From: Altibacter sp. HG106
Lineage (GTDB): Bacteria; Bacteroidota; Bacteroidia; Flavobacteriales; Flavobacteriaceae
Direction: 5' to 3'
NCBI RefSeq assembly: GCF_028561755.1
Contig: NZ_JAQQTD010000007.1
Coordinates: forward strand, 124,001 to 188,000
Length of the DNA stretch: 64,000 nucleotides
Part shown: in pieces, positions 1 through 8,173 of the stretch
How the letters are laid out: each line of letters opens with the position of its first letter
Numbering within the stretch: the stretch's first letter is position 1
Position numbers and translations under genes: made by a program
The notes under the pieces: model-generated
The model's input: only the letters and a program-made list of their open reading frames with translations
Told to the model about the DNA's origin: nothing
The model's database searches: none

Positions 1-282
1 CCTCTAAATAAAGCGACCCTTCCGCATGAGCAGAAAGGGAAGTATGGGGGAGCTCGTGTTACCTTATTACCGGCAGCGCCTGGTACAGGGGTAATTGCTG
101 GAGGTGCTGTTCGTGCAGTACTGGAAGCCGTAGGAGTACATGACGTACTTTCAAAGTCACAAGGATCTTCCAACCCACATAACGTGGTAAAAGCTACTTT
201 TGATGCGCTACTACAATTGCGTAGTGCACAAACGGTAGCAAAACAACGAGGAATCTCTTTGGAGAAATTGTATAAAGGATAA
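1..282 (+). CDS. rpsE: 30S ribosomal protein S5 (3' part)
   Basis: This is the C-terminal 93 residues of S5; the start lies outside the window. S5 sits on the back of the 30S subunit near S4 and S8 and contributes to decoding accuracy. The visible part holds the C-terminal domain with the run [19 protein letters not shown], a hallmark of S5, then SQGSSNPHN and the terminal helix ending LEKLYKG. The stop is followed 11 bases later by rpmD, the usual order in the spc operon. Identification is secure. Only the truncation by the window edge limits the entry. Confidence 0.97.
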   Translation, partial: PLNKATLPHEQKGKYGGARVTLLPAAPGTGVIAGGAVRAVLEAVGVHDVLSKSQGSSNPHNVVKATFDALLQLRSAQTVAKQRGISLEKLYKG

Positions 283-293
283 TCACAGGAATC

Positions 294-473
294 ATGGCAA
301 AAATTAAAGTAACAAAGGTTCGCAGTGCAATCAACCGCTCACAACATCAAAAGAGAACGCTTGAGGCACTTGGCTTACGTAAAATAGGCCAAACTGTAGA
401 GCATGACGACACGCCAAGCATTCTTGGTATGATAAAAAAAGTTAATCACCTGGTTTCAGTAGAAACCAACTAA
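294..473 (+). CDS. rpmD: 50S ribosomal protein L30
   Basis: A 59-residue protein beginning MAKIKVTKVRSAINRS and containing LGLRKIGQTVEH, the standard L30 signature. The length matches the bacterial family (about 58-60 residues). It packs on the 50S subunit near the 5S rRNA region. It lies between rpsE and rplO with gaps of about 10 bases, so it is cotranscribed in the spc operon. The gene is short, and the identification rests on the translated motif plus its fixed position between S5 and L15. Confidence 0.96.
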   Translation: MAKIKVTKVRSAINRSQHQKRTLEALGLRKIGQTVEHDDTPSILGMIKKVNHLVSVETN

Positions 474-483
474 GACATACGCA

Positions 484-936
484 ATGGATTTAAGTAACTT
501 AAAACCAGCAGAAGGTTCGGTTAAAAACCAAGGAAAACGCGTAGGGCGTGGCCAAGGAAGCGGTAAAGGTGGAACCTCTACCCGTGGACATAAAGGGGCA
601 AAGTCTCGTTCTGGATATTCCAAGAAAATTGGATTTGAAGGAGGGCAAATGCCACTACAGCGTCGTGTTCCTAAGTTTGGTTTCAACAACCGTAACCGCA
701 AAGAATACCAAGGAATCAATGTTGATACATTGCAACAATTGGTAGACGATAAAAAAATTAAGGATACAATAGATTTCGACACTATGGTGGAAATGGGCTT
801 GGCTCATAAGAATGACATGGTGAAGATTTTGGGAAGAGGAGAACTGAAGGCGAAATTAAAAGTGTCTGCTCATAAGTTTACCGCTTCTGCCCAGAAAGCT
901 ATCGAAGCTGCAGGAGGTGAAGCTGTAACCCTTTAA
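484..936 (+). CDS. rplO: 50S ribosomal protein L15
   Basis: A 150-residue L15. The basic Gly-rich N-terminal extension (GKRVGRGQGSGKGGTSTRGH) threads into 23S rRNA, and FEGGQMPLQRRVPKFGF is the classical family signature. The C-terminal globular half ends in a short helix with AIEAAGGEAV. L15 is a late assembly protein of the 50S subunit. It is followed 13 bases later by secY, the standard spc-operon arrangement that couples ribosome and translocon synthesis. Start and length match the family, and nothing unusual is seen. Confidence 0.97.
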   Translation: MDLSNLKPAEGSVKNQGKRVGRGQGSGKGGTSTRGHKGAKSRSGYSKKIGFEGGQMPLQRRVPKFGFNNRNRKEYQGINVDTLQQLVDDKKIKDTIDFDTMVEMGLAHKNDMVKILGRGELKAKLKVSAHKFTASAQKAIEAAGGEAVTL

Positions 937-949
937 TCTTAGATCAAGG

Positions 950-2293
950 ATGAAATTTATTGAGACCATAAAGAATGTTTTCAAGATAGAAGAACTGCGC
1001 GACCGTATTATGGTAACGCTAGGTTTTTTATTGGTATACCGATTTGGTGCCCAAGTGGTGCTTCCGGGTATCGACGCATCGCGTTTGAGCGAATTTGCCG
1101 GTAATTTTGATACCGGTGGAATTGGCGGATTACTCAATGCGTTTACTGGAGGTGCGTTTGCAAATGCTTCCGTATTTGCACTGGGGATCATGCCTTACAT
1201 CTCAGCTTCCATTGTGGTGCAGTTAATGCAGATTGCAGTACCGTACCTACAGAAGCTTCAGAAAGAAGGTGAAAGTGGTAGAAAAAAGATCACACAAATC
1301 ACCCGATGGTTGACCATTGGTATTTGTTTGATTCAGGCACCAAGTTATTTGGCCGGTCTTCCCGCACTGGGAGTTCCCGCAGAAGCGTTTATCTTAGGAC
1401 AAACGCCCATGTTCTACATCTCTTCGACCATCATTTTGGTCACAGGATGTATTTTCGCCATGTGGCTGGGTGAGAAGATCACCGATAAAGGAATCGGAAA
1501 TGGTATCTCGATCCTTATTATGGTAGGGATTATCGCCACCCTCCCGCTTTCATTCGTTCAGGAATTCGCTGCTCGCGTATTTGAATCGAACGGTGGATTG
1601 ATCATGATCTTGATCGAATTGGTGATCTGGTTCGTAATTATTTTAGCCTCTGTGATGTTGGTCATGGCGGTTCGAAAAATACCCGTCCAGTACGCACGTC
1701 GTACGGCGACAGGTGGGTATGAGAAGAATATCTTTGGAGCCCGTCAGTTTATTCCGTTAAAGCTAAACGCTTCTGGAGTAATGCCGATCATCTTTGCACA
1801 AGCCATCATGTTCGTGCCTTCAGCAGTGGCGAGCTTGTCAGATAGCGACTGGGCACAGACTATTCAGGCCAACTTTAGCGATATTTTTGGTCTGTGGTAC
1901 AATGTGGTGTTTGCTGCGTTAATTATCATATTTACGTACTTTTACACCGCGATTACAGTGCCTACCAATAAAATGGCAGACGACTTGAAACGCAGCGGTG
2001 GGTTTATTCCCGGAATTAAGCCAGGAACAGATACCGCCGAATATTTAGATAGAATTATGTCACAAATCACCCTGCCAGGATCTATTTTCTTAGCATTGAT
2101 CGCAATTTTTCCTGCCTTCGTTGTGAAGATCTTAGGGATTCAGTCGGGATGGGCATTGTTCTACGGTGGTACATCACTCCTCATTATGGTTGGGGTGGCA
2201 ATTGATACCATGCAACAAATTAACTCCTACTTATTGAACCGTCACTATGATGGCTTGATGAAAAGTGGTAAAAACAGAAAAGCAGTAGCATAA
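950..2293 (+). CDS. secY: Preprotein translocase subunit SecY
   Basis: SecY is the channel-forming subunit of the Sec translocon in the inner membrane, working with SecE/SecG, SecA and here SecDF (53113-56139). The 447-residue product has the expected ten hydrophobic segments. It carries the plug and TM2 region ([15 protein letters not shown], residues about 80-95), the cytoplasmic loop motif IPVQYARR, and the C-terminal region [16 protein letters not shown]. The final cytoplasmic tail is basic (GKNRKAVA). It lies between rplO and infA, and the infA start is only 2 bases past the secY stop, implying translational coupling. Identification is secure. Confidence 0.98.
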   Translation: MKFIETIKNVFKIEELRDRIMVTLGFLLVYRFGAQVVLPGIDASRLSEFAGNFDTGGIGGLLNAFTGGAFANASVFALGIMPYISASIVVQLMQIAVPYLQKLQKEGESGRKKITQITRWLTIGICLIQAPSYLAGLPALGVPAEAFILGQTPMFYISSTIILVTGCIFAMWLGEKITDKGIGNGISILIMVGIIATLPLSFVQEFAARVFESNGGLIMILIELVIWFVIILASVMLVMAVRKIPVQYARRTATGGYEKNIFGARQFIPLKLNASGVMPIIFAQAIMFVPSAVASLSDSDWAQTIQANFSDIFGLWYNVVFAALIIIFTYFYTAITVPTNKMADDLKRSGGFIPGIKPGTDTAEYLDRIMSQITLPGSIFLALIAIFPAFVVKILGIQSGWALFYGGTSLLIMVGVAIDTMQQINSYLLNRHYDGLMKSGKNRKAVA

Positions 2294-2295
2294 TT

Positions 2296-2511
2296 ATGGC
2301 AAAACAACCCGCAATAGAACAAGATGGAACCATTGTTGAAGCATTGTCTAATGCAATGTTTCGAGTAGAACTGGAAAACGGTCATATTGTGACCGCCCAT
2401 ATTTCGGGTAAAATGCGCATGCACTACATTAAGTTGTTACCCGGAGACAAAGTAAAATTAGAAATGAGCCCTTACGATTTAACAAAGGCTCGAATAACAT
2501 ACAGATACTAA
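2296..2511 (+). CDS. infA: Translation initiation factor IF-1
   Basis: A 71-residue single OB-fold protein with the IF-1 hallmarks: [30 protein letters not shown] and [14 protein letters not shown], ending ITYRY. IF-1 binds the A site of the 30S subunit during initiation. The length is exactly typical. The gene begins 2 bases after the secY stop and is followed 4 bases later by rpmJ. This secY-infA-rpmJ-rpsM order is normal for Bacteroidota. Confidence 0.97.
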   Translation: MAKQPAIEQDGTIVEALSNAMFRVELENGHIVTAHISGKMRMHYIKLLPGDKVKLEMSPYDLTKARITYRY

Positions 2512-2515
2512 GGTT

Positions 2516-2632
2516 ATGAAAGTAAGAGCATCTATAAAGAAAAGAAGTGCCGACTGCAAAATTGTTCGCAGAAAAGGCAGACTATATGTAATTAATAAAA
2601 AGAACCCTAAGTTCAAACAAAGACAAGGATAA
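2516..2632 (+). CDS. rpmJ: 50S ribosomal protein L36, zinc-free form
   Basis: This 38-residue gene begins [20 protein letters not shown] and ends NPKFKQRQG, which is the bacterial L36 pattern. The classical zinc-ribbon form of L36 has three Cys and one His as ligands. Here only one Cys remains: the others are Ser, Asn or Lys, and the usual His position is Phe. It is therefore the C-minus paralogue type, expected not to bind zinc. It sits 4 bases after infA and 2 bases before rpsM, so the position confirms it. Confidence 0.95.
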   Translation: MKVRASIKKRSADCKIVRRKGRLYVINKKNPKFKQRQG

Positions 2633-2634
2633 TT

Positions 2635-3009
2635 ATGGCAAGAATCGCAGGTGTCGATATCCCTAAACAAAAGAGGGGTGTAATCGCGTTAACGTATATC
2701 TTCGGAATCGGTAAAAGCCGGGCCCAAGAAATACTTGAAAAAGCCGGAGTAGACGAGAACAAAAAGGTACACGAATGGAACGATGATGAAATCGGAAACA
2801 TTCGTGAAGCGGTTGGATCGTTTAAAATCGAAGGTGAACTACGTAGCGAAGTTCAATTGAGCATCAAACGCTTGATGGACATCGGATGTTACAGAGGTAT
2901 TCGTCACAGAGCTGGTCTTCCTTTACGAGGGCAGCGCACGAAGAATAACTCGAGAACAAGAAAAGGAAAACGTAAAACTGTTGCTAACAAGAAGAAGGCA
3001 ACTAAATAA
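2635..3009 (+). CDS. rpsM: 30S ribosomal protein S13
   Basis: A 124-residue S13. It starts [19 protein letters not shown], continues with the helix-two-turn-helix part ([16 protein letters not shown]), and has the C-terminal signature [19 protein letters not shown] followed by a very basic tail. S13 sits in the 30S head and contacts the P-site tRNA and the 50S subunit. It starts 2 bases after rpmJ and is followed by rpsK after 9 bases, as in the alpha operon. Nothing is unusual. Confidence 0.97.
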   Translation: MARIAGVDIPKQKRGVIALTYIFGIGKSRAQEILEKAGVDENKKVHEWNDDEIGNIREAVGSFKIEGELRSEVQLSIKRLMDIGCYRGIRHRAGLPLRGQRTKNNSRTRKGKRKTVANKKKATK

Positions 3010-3018
3010 TCACTAGAA

Positions 3019-3417
3019 ATGGCAAAGTCTAACCCAAAAGCGAAAACCGCTAAAAAACGGAAAGTGAATGTTGAGTCGGTAGGAGAAGCACATGTTACTG
3101 CCTCCTTCAACAACATCATCATTTCGTTAACGAATAAGAACGGAGATGTTATTTCTTGGTCTTCTGCCGGTAAAATGGGCTTTAGAGGTTCTAAGAAGAA
3201 CACTCCTTACGCTGCTCAATTAGCTGCTGAAGATGCTTCAGGAGTTGCGCATGCGGCAGGTCTACGTAAAGTTAAAGTATACGTTAAAGGACCTGGAAAC
3301 GGGCGCGAGTCGGCGATTCGTTCTATTCACAATGCCGGAATTGAAGTTACTGAGATCATCGACGTAACACCGCTTCCGCACAATGGATGTCGACCTCCAA
3401 AACGTCGAAGAGTATAA
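3019..3417 (+). CDS. rpsK: 30S ribosomal protein S11
   Basis: A 132-residue S11 with [38 protein letters not shown] and the highly conserved end [19 protein letters not shown]11 forms part of the 30S platform near the E site. It is preceded by rpsM and followed by a 94-base gap before rpsD, the largest gap inside this ribosomal operon (see the leader entry). The N-terminus is a short Lys-rich extension typical of Bacteroidota. Confidence 0.97.
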   Translation: MAKSNPKAKTAKKRKVNVESVGEAHVTASFNNIIISLTNKNGDVISWSSAGKMGFRGSKKNTPYAAQLAAEDASGVAHAAGLRKVKVYVKGPGNGRESAIRSIHNAGIEVTEIIDVTPLPHNGCRPPKRRRV

Positions 3418-3436
3418 TTTTATAATATCAATCACC

Positions 3437-3497
3437 TGAAGGAACCAAGAACCTTAGAGGATAAGCTAACAACGACCTTAATTTAAGGTTCCCTTCA
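3437..3497 (+). promoter_or_regulatory. Candidate structured mRNA leader upstream of rpsD
   Basis: Only this gap in the ribosomal operon is long enough to hold a structure. TGAAGG plus AACC at 3437-3446 pairs with GGTT plus CCTTCA at 3487-3497, leaving a single bulged C at 3491 and enclosing about 40 bases. The same GGTT can instead pair with AACCTT at 3450-3455, or close a small hairpin with ACCTTA at 3475-3480. S4 is a known autoregulator of its own operon, and S4 leader motifs have been proposed in Bacteroidota. That this is one of them is inference. Confidence 0.45.
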
Positions 3498-3511
3498 ATA
3501 AATCAATAGAA

Positions 3512-4117
3512 ATGGCAAGATATACTGGTCCAAAAACTAAAATAGCCCGAAAATTTGGTGAGGCTATCTTCGGAGACGATAAGTCGTTCGAAAAAAGAAA
3601 TTACCCTCCGGGACAGCACGGAAACAACCGTCGTCGCGGGAAGAAGTCGGAATACGCAATTCAGCTTGCTGAAAAGCAAAAAGCAAAATACACCTATGGT
3701 ATTTTAGAGCGTCAATTCCGTAACATGTTTAAGAAAGCGACGGCCGCTCCCGGAATTACCGGTGAGGTGTTGCTACAGCTTTGTGAATCGCGTCTCGATA
3801 ACGTAGTGTATCGAATGGGGATCGCTCCTAGCCGTCCCGCGGCACGTCAATTGGTATCACACCGTCACATCACGGTAAATGGTGAGAAAGTAAACATCCC
3901 ATCCTATCAATTAAAAGCGGGAGATGTGGTAGGTGTTCGTGAAAAATCGAAATCACTTACCGCTATCGAAGCATCACTAGACAACGCGAGTCACGTGTAC
4001 GAATGGATCACTTGGAATGGTGACTTGAAAGAAGGAACCTTTGTGTCTGTACCACAGCGCATCCAGATTCCTGAAAACATCAACGAGCAGTTCATCGTAG
4101 AATTGTATTCTAAATAA
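3512..4117 (+). CDS. rpsD: 30S ribosomal protein S4
   Basis: A 201-residue S4, a primary 16S rRNA binder and assembly initiator, with [18 protein letters not shown] at the N-terminus and the S4 RNA-binding domain [20 protein letters not shown] plus [18 protein letters not shown] in the middle. The zinc-binding Cys cluster of some S4 forms is absent from the N-terminus (no Cys there), so it is the C-minus form. It is followed 21 bases later by rpoA. The long upstream gap suggests post-transcriptional control of rpsD-rpoA-rplQ. Confidence 0.97.
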   Translation: MARYTGPKTKIARKFGEAIFGDDKSFEKRNYPPGQHGNNRRRGKKSEYAIQLAEKQKAKYTYGILERQFRNMFKKATAAPGITGEVLLQLCESRLDNVVYRMGIAPSRPAARQLVSHRHITVNGEKVNIPSYQLKAGDVVGVREKSKSLTAIEASLDNASHVYEWITWNGDLKEGTFVSVPQRIQIPENINEQFIVELYSK

Positions 4118-4138
4118 TAAAAACACACCCGTCATATT

Positions 4139-5131
4139 ATGGCAGTATTTACATTTCAGAAGCCTGATAAAGTTATCATGATTAACTCCACCGACTTCGA
4201 GGGGAAATTCGAATTTCGCCCGTTGGAGCCAGGATATGGATTAACTGTTGGTAACGCATTGAGACGTGTATTGTTGAGCTCTTTAGAAGGGTTTGCCATT
4301 ACATCGGTTCGCATCGAAGGAGTAGATCACGAGTTTTCAACTATCGCCGGTGTGGTGGAAGATGTTACCGAGATCATCCTGAACCTGAAACAAATCCGCT
4401 TTAAGCGTCAAATTGATGAAATCGATAACGAAACGGTAACTATCTCTGTTTCCGGATCAGAAACCTTAACGGCAGGAGACTTTCAAAAGTTCATTTCTGG
4501 ATTCCAGGTGTTAAACCCCGATTTGGTGGTTTGTCACATGGACAAAAAAGTGAACCTGAATTTCGAGATTACGATCGAAAAGGGACGCGGTTATGTTCCA
4601 GCCGAAGAAAATAAAAAGTCGAATGCTCCTTTAGGAACGATTTTTACAGACTCTATCTATACTCCGATAAAAAACGTAAAGTATAGTATCGAGAACTACC
4701 GTGTAGAACAGAAAACGGATTACGAGAAGTTGATATTTGAAATTATTACCGACGGCTCGATTCATCCAAAAGATGCCCTAACGGAAGCTGCAAAAACACT
4801 AATTCATCATTTTATGTTGTTCAGTGATGAGCGCATTACTTTGGAAGCTGATGAGATTGCGCAAACTGAGACCTATGATGAGGAATCCTTACATATGCGT
4901 CAGTTGTTAAAAACCAAATTGGTTGATATGGACCTAAGTGTTCGTGCCTTGAATTGTTTGAAAGCTGCCGAGGTTGATACCTTAGGAGATTTGGTTTCGT
5001 ACAACAAGAACGACTTGATGAAGTTCAGAAACTTCGGAAAAAAATCCCTTACTGAATTAGAGGAATTGGTAAGTACCAAAGGACTTAGTTTCGGTATGGA
5101 CTTGTCAAAATATAAATTGGATAAAGACTAG
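4139..5131 (+). CDS. rpoA: DNA-directed RNA polymerase subunit alpha
   Basis: The 330-residue alpha subunit. The N-terminal domain (about 1-235) dimerises and nucleates polymerase assembly: [20 protein letters not shown] and the [20 protein letters not shown] region are diagnostic. The C-terminal domain (about 255-325) holds the helix-hairpin-helix repeat [20 protein letters not shown] and [14 protein letters not shown], which contacts DNA and activators. It is followed by rplQ 28 bases downstream, completing the usual rpsD-rpoA-rplQ unit. Length and motifs are normal. Confidence 0.98.
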   Translation: MAVFTFQKPDKVIMINSTDFEGKFEFRPLEPGYGLTVGNALRRVLLSSLEGFAITSVRIEGVDHEFSTIAGVVEDVTEIILNLKQIRFKRQIDEIDNETVTISVSGSETLTAGDFQKFISGFQVLNPDLVVCHMDKKVNLNFEITIEKGRGYVPAEENKKSNAPLGTIFTDSIYTPIKNVKYSIENYRVEQKTDYEKLIFEIITDGSIHPKDALTEAAKTLIHHFMLFSDERITLEADEIAQTETYDEESLHMRQLLKTKLVDMDLSVRALNCLKAAEVDTLGDLVSYNKNDLMKFRNFGKKSLTELEELVSTKGLSFGMDLSKYKLDKD

Positions 5132-5159
5132 GGCGTACTAGTTATATAAGCATAAGAAC

Positions 5160-5636
5160 ATGAGACATCGAAAGAAATTCAATCACTTAGGAAGAAAGAC
5201 CGCGCATCGTAAGGCTATGTTAGCCAATATGGCGTGTTCCCTAATTGAGCATAAAAGAATCAACACGACGGTTGCCAAGGCAAAAGCTTTGAAGCAATTT
5301 GTAGAGCCTTTGGTGACCAAGTCGAAAAACGATACGACACACAATCGTCGTATCGTATTTAGTAAGTTGCGTCAAAAAGATGCCGTTACCGAATTGTTTA
5401 GAGAAGTAGCTGTAAAAGTAGGAGATCGTCCGGGAGGCTATACCCGTATTATTAAGCTGGGTAGCCGATTGGGAGATAGCGCCGAAATGGCGATGATCGA
5501 ATTGGTTGATTACAACGAATTGTACAATGCCGGAAAACCTGCGAAAAAGAAATCTACACGTCGTAGTCGACGTGGTGGCGGAAGCAAAACAACAGCTCCT
5601 GCTACGCAAACTAAAGCTGCTAAAGAAGAAGAATAA
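5160..5636 (+). CDS. rplQ: 50S ribosomal protein L17 with C-terminal extension
   Basis: The first about 117 residues are canonical L17 ([20 protein letters not shown], then [19 protein letters not shown] and [20 protein letters not shown]), a protein near the exit of the peptide tunnel. It is 158 residues long, against about 115-130 in the shorter family members. The extra 40 residues are a low-complexity Lys/Thr/Arg/Ala tail ending in Glu residues, a feature often seen in Bacteroidota L17. It is the last gene of the operon and is followed by a strong terminator. Confidence 0.96.
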   Translation: MRHRKKFNHLGRKTAHRKAMLANMACSLIEHKRINTTVAKAKALKQFVEPLVTKSKNDTTHNRRIVFSKLRQKDAVTELFREVAVKVGDRPGGYTRIIKLGSRLGDSAEMAMIELVDYNELYNAGKPAKKKSTRRSRRGGGSKTTAPATQTKAAKEEE

Positions 5637-5674
5637 GAGTTAAACATCATTGCAGTATTATTTTTAATATATTG

Positions 5675-5709
5675 AAAGGGTAAGGTTTTGTAAAGCCTTA
5701 CCCTTTTTT
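5675..5709 (+). terminator. Rho-independent terminator of the ribosomal operon
   Basis: AAAGGGTAAGG (5675-5685) pairs perfectly over 11 bases with CCTTACCCTTT, followed by a T run to 5709. It sits 39 bases after the rplQ stop and ends the spc/alpha operon. Confidence 0.9.
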
Positions 5710-5754
5710 GGCATATACTTTGTTTATTTGATTACCTAAAATTTAAAAAAATCT

Positions 5755-6480
5755 ATGAAAACCATTTTTCTGTTACCATTAATGCTATGTTCGATCCTCG
5801 TATCGGCACAACCTGATGACAACGGTAGAAGCAATGTCGACGCTAACAACAGCGCGAATACCCAAGTTTTGCAAAGCATCTCTCAGAATGTAAATCAACG
5901 GGCAAACCTTCAAGGAAGTGCTGTGTTTTACAATCCTAAGTTTGATCGGGAGGGATCGGTTTATTTGTTCGACCGTTGGGATAATACGGCGCGTGTCTAC
6001 CCAAAAACAGGTGGATTCTTTACTACTAGCAATATGAACTTCAACATTCAACGAAGCATGTTCGAGAGTAAGAAAAACGATTCCATTAAGGGATGGAACT
6101 TTGCGAGTATCGACAAGATCAGTTTAGACGGAAAAACCTTTAAGAGTTATTATTTTGAACCTTTAAAGCGACAAGTAATCTTTGAAGTAATTTTTGAAGG
6201 AGAGGACTTCTCAATCTTGAAAAAGTACGATATCTACATTCAGCCGGGAAACCCAAACCCAATGATTGGTCGTATGCGTGATAAGGTTATTCAACGCTCT
6301 GATTATTTTGTAGATACTCCTACCGAACTAAAAGAAATTCGTTTTAACAAACGTAATATTCTCGATTTGTTCAGCAAAGAAAAGAGAGAACTTGCTGAAG
6401 ACTATGCGCGTAAGTATGAAATGTCTTTTCGCGATGAGGAAGATCTACAAAAGATCCTGAATTTCGTTCAGCATCAATAG
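5755..6480 (+). CDS. Secreted protein of unknown function, tandem paralogue 1
   Basis: 241 residues with a signal peptide (MKTIFLLPLMLCSILVSAQ, signal peptidase I type), so the product is exported to the periplasm or beyond. I do not recognise a named domain. It shares an ordered set of motifs with the next two genes: EGSVYLFDRWDNTA (about 61-74), a NFNIQRSMFES strand, EVIFEGEDFSILKKYDI, then GNPNPMIGRMRDK, a basic stretch before KRNILDLFSKEK, and a terminal FRDEEDLQKILNFV. The pattern suggests a small beta-rich domain followed by a helical C-terminus. It is first in a row of three paralogues after the ribosomal terminator, so it needs its own promoter. Confidence 0.85.
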   Translation: MKTIFLLPLMLCSILVSAQPDDNGRSNVDANNSANTQVLQSISQNVNQRANLQGSAVFYNPKFDREGSVYLFDRWDNTARVYPKTGGFFTTSNMNFNIQRSMFESKKNDSIKGWNFASIDKISLDGKTFKSYYFEPLKRQVIFEVIFEGEDFSILKKYDIYIQPGNPNPMIGRMRDKVIQRSDYFVDTPTELKEIRFNKRNILDLFSKEKRELAEDYARKYEMSFRDEEDLQKILNFVQHQ

Positions 6481-6568
6481 CTGAGAGCAAGTTGTTTGTA
6501 GTGTTTTTTTGATTTTAGGTGCTAATTGATCGTCAATTAGGTTTTGTTTCAACATTAAATAATTTGAT

Positions 6569-7321
6569 ATGAAATTTCAAATCAGCATCTTTCTGATTTT
6601 AGCATCACCATTCTTGTTCGCTCAAAATCAATCTCAAACTACTACTGCCTTTGCCGGTGCTTCCACCAATATTAATGGCTTACAAGCAAATCAAGAAGGT
6701 ACTTTGATCAATATTCAGGGTACCTTTTCTAAAATTCTAGGACTCAACATTCTGGAATTCGATGACCTCATTTTCGCAGAGGCTTCCATGGAGGGTTCTT
6801 CTTTGTTGTTCGAAGATTGGAACCAAACCGCCACTTTTATTGCTTCTGAGAAAAAGTACCGAGTAGGCGGAGTCAATTACGATATTCGGAGAAAATCCTT
6901 TATTGCTAAGATTTCTGAAGACTCCCTCTTTACCTTCGACGCTAACTTGTTTAATCGAGCCATCGTTGGAAACCGAACCTTCATCACCCACGGAACCAAC
7001 GCGCAACCCAATGAAGTTTACGAATTGATTTTTGAAGGGGAAGATTTTTTATTGGTGAAAAAACATTCCGTAAAAATAAAAGAGGGAAATCCGAATCCTA
7101 TGCTCGGACAGATGCGGGATAAAATAATTAAGCAATCTACTTATTACGTTCTTCAAAATAATCACCTCAGAGAAACACGACTTTCTAAGAAGAACGTTTT
7201 GGGGATGTTATCTAGAGAAGATAAAGAGATCGCGCAGGAATACGCCAAGAAATACCGTCGTTCTTTTAGAGATGAACAAGACTTACAGCAAATTTTAAAT
7301 TATGTGTCTAATCAATCTTAA
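6569..7321 (+). CDS. Secreted protein of unknown function, tandem paralogue 2
   Basis: 250 residues, signal peptide MKFQISIFLILASPFLFAQ. The motif order matches the first paralogue: EGSSLLFEDWNQTATF, YDIRRKSFIAK, then YELIFEGEDFLLVKKHSVKI, GNPNPMLGQMRDKIIKQS, SKKNVLGMLSREDKEIAQEY and FRDEQDLQQILNYV. The N-terminal 60 residues differ from those of its neighbours and are rich in Gln, Thr and Asn. The 88-base gap before it and 47-base gap after it could hold separate promoters or allow cotranscription. Function unknown; the conserved acidic and basic surface motifs could be a binding site, but nothing here identifies a ligand. Confidence 0.84.
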   Translation: MKFQISIFLILASPFLFAQNQSQTTTAFAGASTNINGLQANQEGTLINIQGTFSKILGLNILEFDDLIFAEASMEGSSLLFEDWNQTATFIASEKKYRVGGVNYDIRRKSFIAKISEDSLFTFDANLFNRAIVGNRTFITHGTNAQPNEVYELIFEGEDFLLVKKHSVKIKEGNPNPMLGQMRDKIIKQSTYYVLQNNHLRETRLSKKNVLGMLSREDKEIAQEYAKKYRRSFRDEQDLQQILNYVSNQS

Positions 7322-7368
7322 GTTGGCCATTATAATAAATTTGATCCATGTTTAAATACTGATATGAT

Positions 7369-8070
7369 ATGAAAACACAAGCTCTCTTTTTCGGAATGCT
7401 ATTACTCTGTACAATCGCCAGCGCACAGGATCAACCTGTGAATCCGAATAACAATAACCTACAAGCCATTGGAGCTTTCGGAGCGAATGGAAATAATTTC
7501 GGTACTAGTTCTGTGGTGATCAACCCTCCTGAAAAGGTAGAAGGGTCGGTCCATCTCTTCGAGCGATGGAATAACACCGGTATTTTCACCATACCCGATC
7601 GCGATAAGCAGTTATATCTTCGGAATATTAATTACAACATTTTAAGAGATCGTATTGAATCCCAAATAGGGAAAGATTCGATCTTTACCTTCGACACGGG
7701 CCGAATTGAAAGTGTTTCCATAAATGGAAGAATTTTTAAAAATGTGTATACGCCCTCGATGCGAGCGAGTAAGTTGTACGAGGTGATCTACGAAAATGAT
7801 TCTTTTGCTATTCTGAAAAACTATTATGTAACCATAGATGAAGGATCTGATAACCCTATGGTGAATCGACCTAATAAATACGCGCAGCACGATCAATACT
7901 ATCTGAAACGAGGAGGATCTTTAAAGAGCTTCAAACTGAAGAAGCGAACGATCTTAGCCTTGGCTGGCGCTAAAGCGGAAACCGTAGCACAGTATGCAGA
8001 TAAAAACGATTTGTCGTATCGAAGTGATAGAGATGTCAATCGAATGCTTTCGGCCGTATTGGATAACTAA
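7369..8070 (+). CDS. Secreted protein of unknown function, tandem paralogue 3
   Basis: 233 residues, signal peptide MKTQALFFGMLLLCTIASAQ. It is the most diverged copy: EGSVHLFERWNNTGIF, YNILRDRIESQ, EVIYENDSFAILKNYYVTI, then DEGSDNPMVNRPNKYAQHD in place of the GNPNPM motif, and a C-terminal SYRSDRDVNRMLSAVL. The Asn-rich linker after the signal peptide is typical of exported flavobacterial proteins. A TAAATTTG -7-like element lies at 7336-7343 before the start, and a strong terminator follows the stop, so the three genes form a self-contained block between rplQ and carA. Confidence 0.83.
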   Translation: MKTQALFFGMLLLCTIASAQDQPVNPNNNNLQAIGAFGANGNNFGTSSVVINPPEKVEGSVHLFERWNNTGIFTIPDRDKQLYLRNINYNILRDRIESQIGKDSIFTFDTGRIESVSINGRIFKNVYTPSMRASKLYEVIYENDSFAILKNYYVTIDEGSDNPMVNRPNKYAQHDQYYLKRGGSLKSFKLKKRTILALAGAKAETVAQYADKNDLSYRSDRDVNRMLSAVLDN

Positions 8071-8073
8071 CTG

Positions 8074-8101
8074 AAAGGAGCGCTCGGCGCTCCTTTTTTT
8101 T
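8074..8101 (+). terminator. Rho-independent terminator after the secreted paralogues
   Basis: GGAGCGC (8077-8083) and GCGCTCC (8087-8093) form a stem with a 3-base loop, extended by three A-T pairs, followed by eight Ts. It begins 3 bases past the stop. Confidence 0.9.
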
Positions 8102-8173
8102 GTTTATATGTTTTTAAAAAATTGATTTCAACAACTTTTGTAAAAATAGTACCTTTGACAAATTCAAATTCAC

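Noticed and set aside
456-782. Minus-strand reading frame opposite rplO (108 codons)
   Set aside because: It lies entirely over the conserved L15 gene, has no signal or motif, and is a shadow frame.
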